A DNA stretch of 64,000 nucleotides from Theropithecus gelada (Eukaryota; Chordata; Mammalia; Primates; Cercopithecidae): contig NC_037669.1 of assembly GCF_003255815.1 (NCBI RefSeq), positions 50,084,093-50,148,092 of the forward strand, in the 5' to 3' direction. The notes beneath the pieces were generated by a model. The model ran no database searches, was not told the DNA's origin, and was given only the letters and a program-made list of their open reading frames with translations. How positions within the stretch are numbered: position 1 is the stretch's first letter; each line of letters opens with the position of its first letter. Both the position numbers and the translations under genes were made by a program. Shown here one piece after another: positions 60,988 to 64,000 of the stretch.

Positions 60988-61291
60988 AGGTCAGCGTGGT
61001 GGCTCACGCCTATAATCCCAGCACTTTGGGAGGCCGAGGCAGGCAGATCACTTGAGGTCCAGGAGTTCGAGATCAGCCTGGCCAACATAGTGAAACCCCC
61101 ATCTCTACTAAAAATACAAAAATTAGCTGGGTGTGGTGGTATGCGCCTGTAGTCCCAGCTACTTGGGAGGCTGAGGCAGGAGAATTGCTTGAACTCAGGA
61201 GAAGGAGGTTGCAGTCAGCCAAGACGTGCCACTGCACTGCAGCCTGGGTGACAGACCGTGACTCCGTCTCAAAAAATAATAATAATAATAA
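60988..61291 (+). mobile_element. AluS element
   Basis: Complete Alu with an (AAT)n tail. Target duplications AATAGCTACA on both sides. Confidence 0.9.
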
Positions 61292-62562
61292 TAGCTACAA
61301 CAACGTTTCAAGATATAGTACAATAAGATATAAATAGAAATAACAAAAAGTTAAAATGTGGGGAGATGAAGTTAAGGTGTAGAGTTTTATTAGTTTTCTC
61401 TTTGGTTGTTTGTTTCTTTGTTTATGCAAACAGTGTGAAGTTATTATCAGCTTAAAATAATGAGTCATAAGATAGTATTTGCAAGCCTCATGGTAAACTC
61501 AAATCAAAAAACACATAATGGGTACACAAAAAATAAAAAACAAGAAATTTAATCATACCACAAGAGAAAATCACTTTCAGTAAAAGGAAGACAGGAGCGA
61601 AGGAAAGAAGAGTAAGACCACAAAACAACCAGAGAACAACCAAATGGCAGGAGTAAGTCCTTACTTATCAATAATAACATTGAATGTAAATGGACTAAAC
61701 TCTCCAATCAAAAGACATAGAGTTGTTGGATGGATAAAAAAATAAGACCCCATGATCAGAAGCACACTCCACTTATAAAGACACACATAGACTGAAAATA
61801 AAGGAATGAAAAAAAGATGTTACATGCAAATGGAAATCAAAAAAGAACAGGAGTAGCTATACTTAGACAAAATAGATTTTGAAACAAAAACTATAGAAAG
61901 AGACAAGGAAGGTCACTATATAATAAGTCAATTCAGCAAGAAGATGTAACAACTATAAATATATATATACCCAACACTGGAGCAGCCAGACACATAAAGC
62001 AAATATTATTAGAGCTAAAGAGAGAGAAAGACCCCAGTAAAATAATAGCTGGAGATAGCAACACCCTGCTTTCAGCATTGGACAGATCTTCCAGACAGAA
62101 AATCAACAAAGAAACATCAGACTTAATCTGTATTATAGACCAAATGGACCTAATAGATATTTACAGAACATTTCATCCAATGGCTGCAAAATACACATTC
62201 TTCTCCTTAGCACATGGATCATTTTCAAAGCTAGATCATATGTTAGCTTACAAAACAAGTCTTAAAACATTAAAAAAAAAAAACCTGAAATAACAGCAAC
62301 CATATTCTCTGATCACAATGGAATAAAACTAGAAATCAAGAAGAGGAATTTTGGAAACAACATAAATTCATGGAAATTAAACAACATGCTCCTGAATGAC
62401 CAGTGGGTCAATGAAGAAATTAAGAAGGAAATTTTAAAAAATTCTTGAAGCAAAAGACAATGGAAACACAACATACCAAAACCTATGGGATACAGTGAAA
62501 GCAGTATTAAGAGGAAAATTTATAGCTGTTAAGTGCCTACATCAAAAAGAAGAAAAACTTCA

Positions 62563-62861
62563 GCCCAGGCACGGTGGCTTATGCCTGTAATCCCAGCACT
62601 TTGAGAGGCCAAGGAAGGTGGATCACTTGAGGTCAGAAGTTCAAGACCAGCCTGGTCAACATGGTGCAACCCTGTCTCTACTAAAAATACAAAAATTACC
62701 CAGACATGGTGGTGCGCGTCTGTAATCCCAGCTACTCAGGAGGCTGAGGCAGGAGAATGGCTTGAACTCGGGAGGCAGAGGTTGCAGTGAACTGAGATCA
62801 TACCACTGCACTCCAGCCTGGGGCAACAGAGTGAGACTTCATCTCCAAAAAAAAAAAAAAA
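62563..62861 (+). mobile_element. AluS element
   Basis: Complete Alu. Target duplications AGAAGAAAAACTTCA on both sides. Confidence 0.92.
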
Positions 62862-64000
62862 GAGAGAAGAAGAAGAAAAACTTCAAATAAGCAACCCAAT
62901 GATGCAACTTAAAGAACTAGAAAAGCAAGAGCAAACCAAACACAAAATTAGTGGAAGAAAAGAAATAATAAAGATAAGATCAGAAATAAATAAAATGGAA
63001 ACAAGGAAAACAATACAAGAGATCAATAAAAACAAAAGCTGTTTTTTAAAAAAGTTAAACAAATTTGACAAGCCTTTAGCCAGACTAAGAAAAAAAGAGA
63101 GAAGACCCAATTAAATAAAACCAGAGATGAAAAAGGAGGCAATTGATATTGCAAAAATTCAAAGGATCATTAGTCCCTATTATGAGCAACTATATGTCAA
63201 TAAATTGGGAAATCTAGAAGAAATGGATAAATTCCTAGACACATACAACCTACCAAGACTAAGCCATGAAGAAATCCAAAACCTGAACAGACCAATAACA
63301 AGTAACGAGATTGAAACTATAATAAAAAGTCTCCCAGAAAAGAAAAGCCTGGGACCCAAGAGCTTCACTGTCAAATTCTACCAAACATTTAAAGAACGTA
63401 CCAATCCTACTCAAACTTTTCTGAAAAATAGAGGAGGAAGGAATACTTATAAACTCATTCTATGATGCCAGTATTACTCTGATACCAAAACCAGACAAAG
63501 ACACATCAAAAAAAAGAAAACTACAGGCCAATACCACTGACGAATATTGGTGCAAAAATCCTCAATACTAGCAAATTGAATTCAACAACACATTAAAAAG
63601 ATCATTCATCATGACCAAGTGGGATTTATCTCTGGGATGCAAGGATGGTTCAACATATGCAAATCAATCAATGTGATACATCCTATCAACAGAATGAAGT
63701 ACAAAAACCCTGTGGCCATTTCAACTGATACTGGAAAAGCATTTGATAAAATTCAACATCCCTTCATGATAAAAACCCTCAAAAAACTGGGTATAGAAGG
63801 AATATGCTTTAACACAGTAAAAGCCATATATGACAGACTCATACCTAGTATCACACTGAATGGGGAAAAACTGAATCTTTCCTCTAAAATCAGGAACACG
63901 ACAAGAACGCTCACTTTCACCACTATTATTCAATATAGTACTGGGAATCCTGGCTAGAGCAATCAGAAAAGAGAAAGAAATAAAGGGCATCCAAATTGGA

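Larger units (their letters stand above)
57041..64000 (+). mobile_element. Old L1 (L1MA/PB-like), 5'UTR through ORF2, cut by window edge
   Basis: 5'UTR about 57041-58980, decayed ORF1 about 59000-60570 ('KNETWLQGLENNLKRANLRV'), inter-ORF 60600-61640, and ORF2 endonuclease from about 61660 into RT by 63957. Pieces such as 'IISPYYEQLYVNKLGNLEEM' remain but are frameshifted. A younger L1 3' end and three Alus are inserted. Confidence 0.82.

Noticed and set aside
62078..63957. Plus-strand ORFs with L1-like text
   Set aside because: Decayed ORF2 of the old L1 at the window end.

Overview
This window is nuclear DNA from a primate, most likely an Old World monkey. It is dense in Alu, L1, THE1/MaLR, MIR, L2, Tigger and MER-type repeats. 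Several young Alus (about 18913-19214, 38731-39045 and 39324-39631) carry features I associate with cercopithecoid AluYR copies: '...GGCTCAAGCCTGTAA...', 'ACTAGCC' in place of 'TTAGCC', and in one of them 'TTCGGCCAC'. A single N at 17623, between two identical blocks, points to a draft assembly. There is no sign of prokaryotic or organellar sequence: no operons, CRISPR, tRNA or rRNA.

The only supportable protein-coding gene lies on the minus strand. Seven coding exons (54113-54245, 52771-53052, 43305-43457, 42065-42185, 35101-35232, 29129-29252, 27441-27693) have splice sites, join with consistent phase and give one uninterrupted reading frame of about 399 codons. The product is a FAM194-domain protein, with the diagnostic 'DGSSFVYYPSGN' motif created across an exon junction. 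From memory it matches human C3orf20 (3p25.1) best, rather than ERICH6 or ERICH6B. The first exons lie beyond the right edge and the last beyond the left edge, so no promoter, start codon, stop codon or poly(A) site of this gene is in the window.

Region by region. 1-10350: old L1M sequence carrying a 5'-inverted younger L1 and two Alus, followed by an ERV1-like remnant with an LTR. 10351-14520: a THE1/MaLR element with both LTRs, a MADE1 mariner MITE and an ERV1 LTR. 14520-26300: an old L1 mosaic interrupted by a Tigger1 transposon (itself holding nested Alus and the N-marked duplication), Alus, MER20 and an LTR. 26600-44000: gene-rich intronic sequence with the last five exons of the window, MIR/L2 fragments and a duplicated 161-bp intronic block. 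44080-50010: another L1, with an MLT1 LTR, Alus and an internal micro-inversion. 50122-56830: the two upstream exons, MIRs and a THE1 remnant that almost touches an exon. 56834-64000: a Tigger-like MITE, then a long old L1 with repeated 5'UTR units that runs off the window.

I did not find a novel multi-gene system. The notable items are the poorly characterised FAM194 gene, several structural scars in repeats, one probable assembly artefact and a retroelement beside a splice acceptor.
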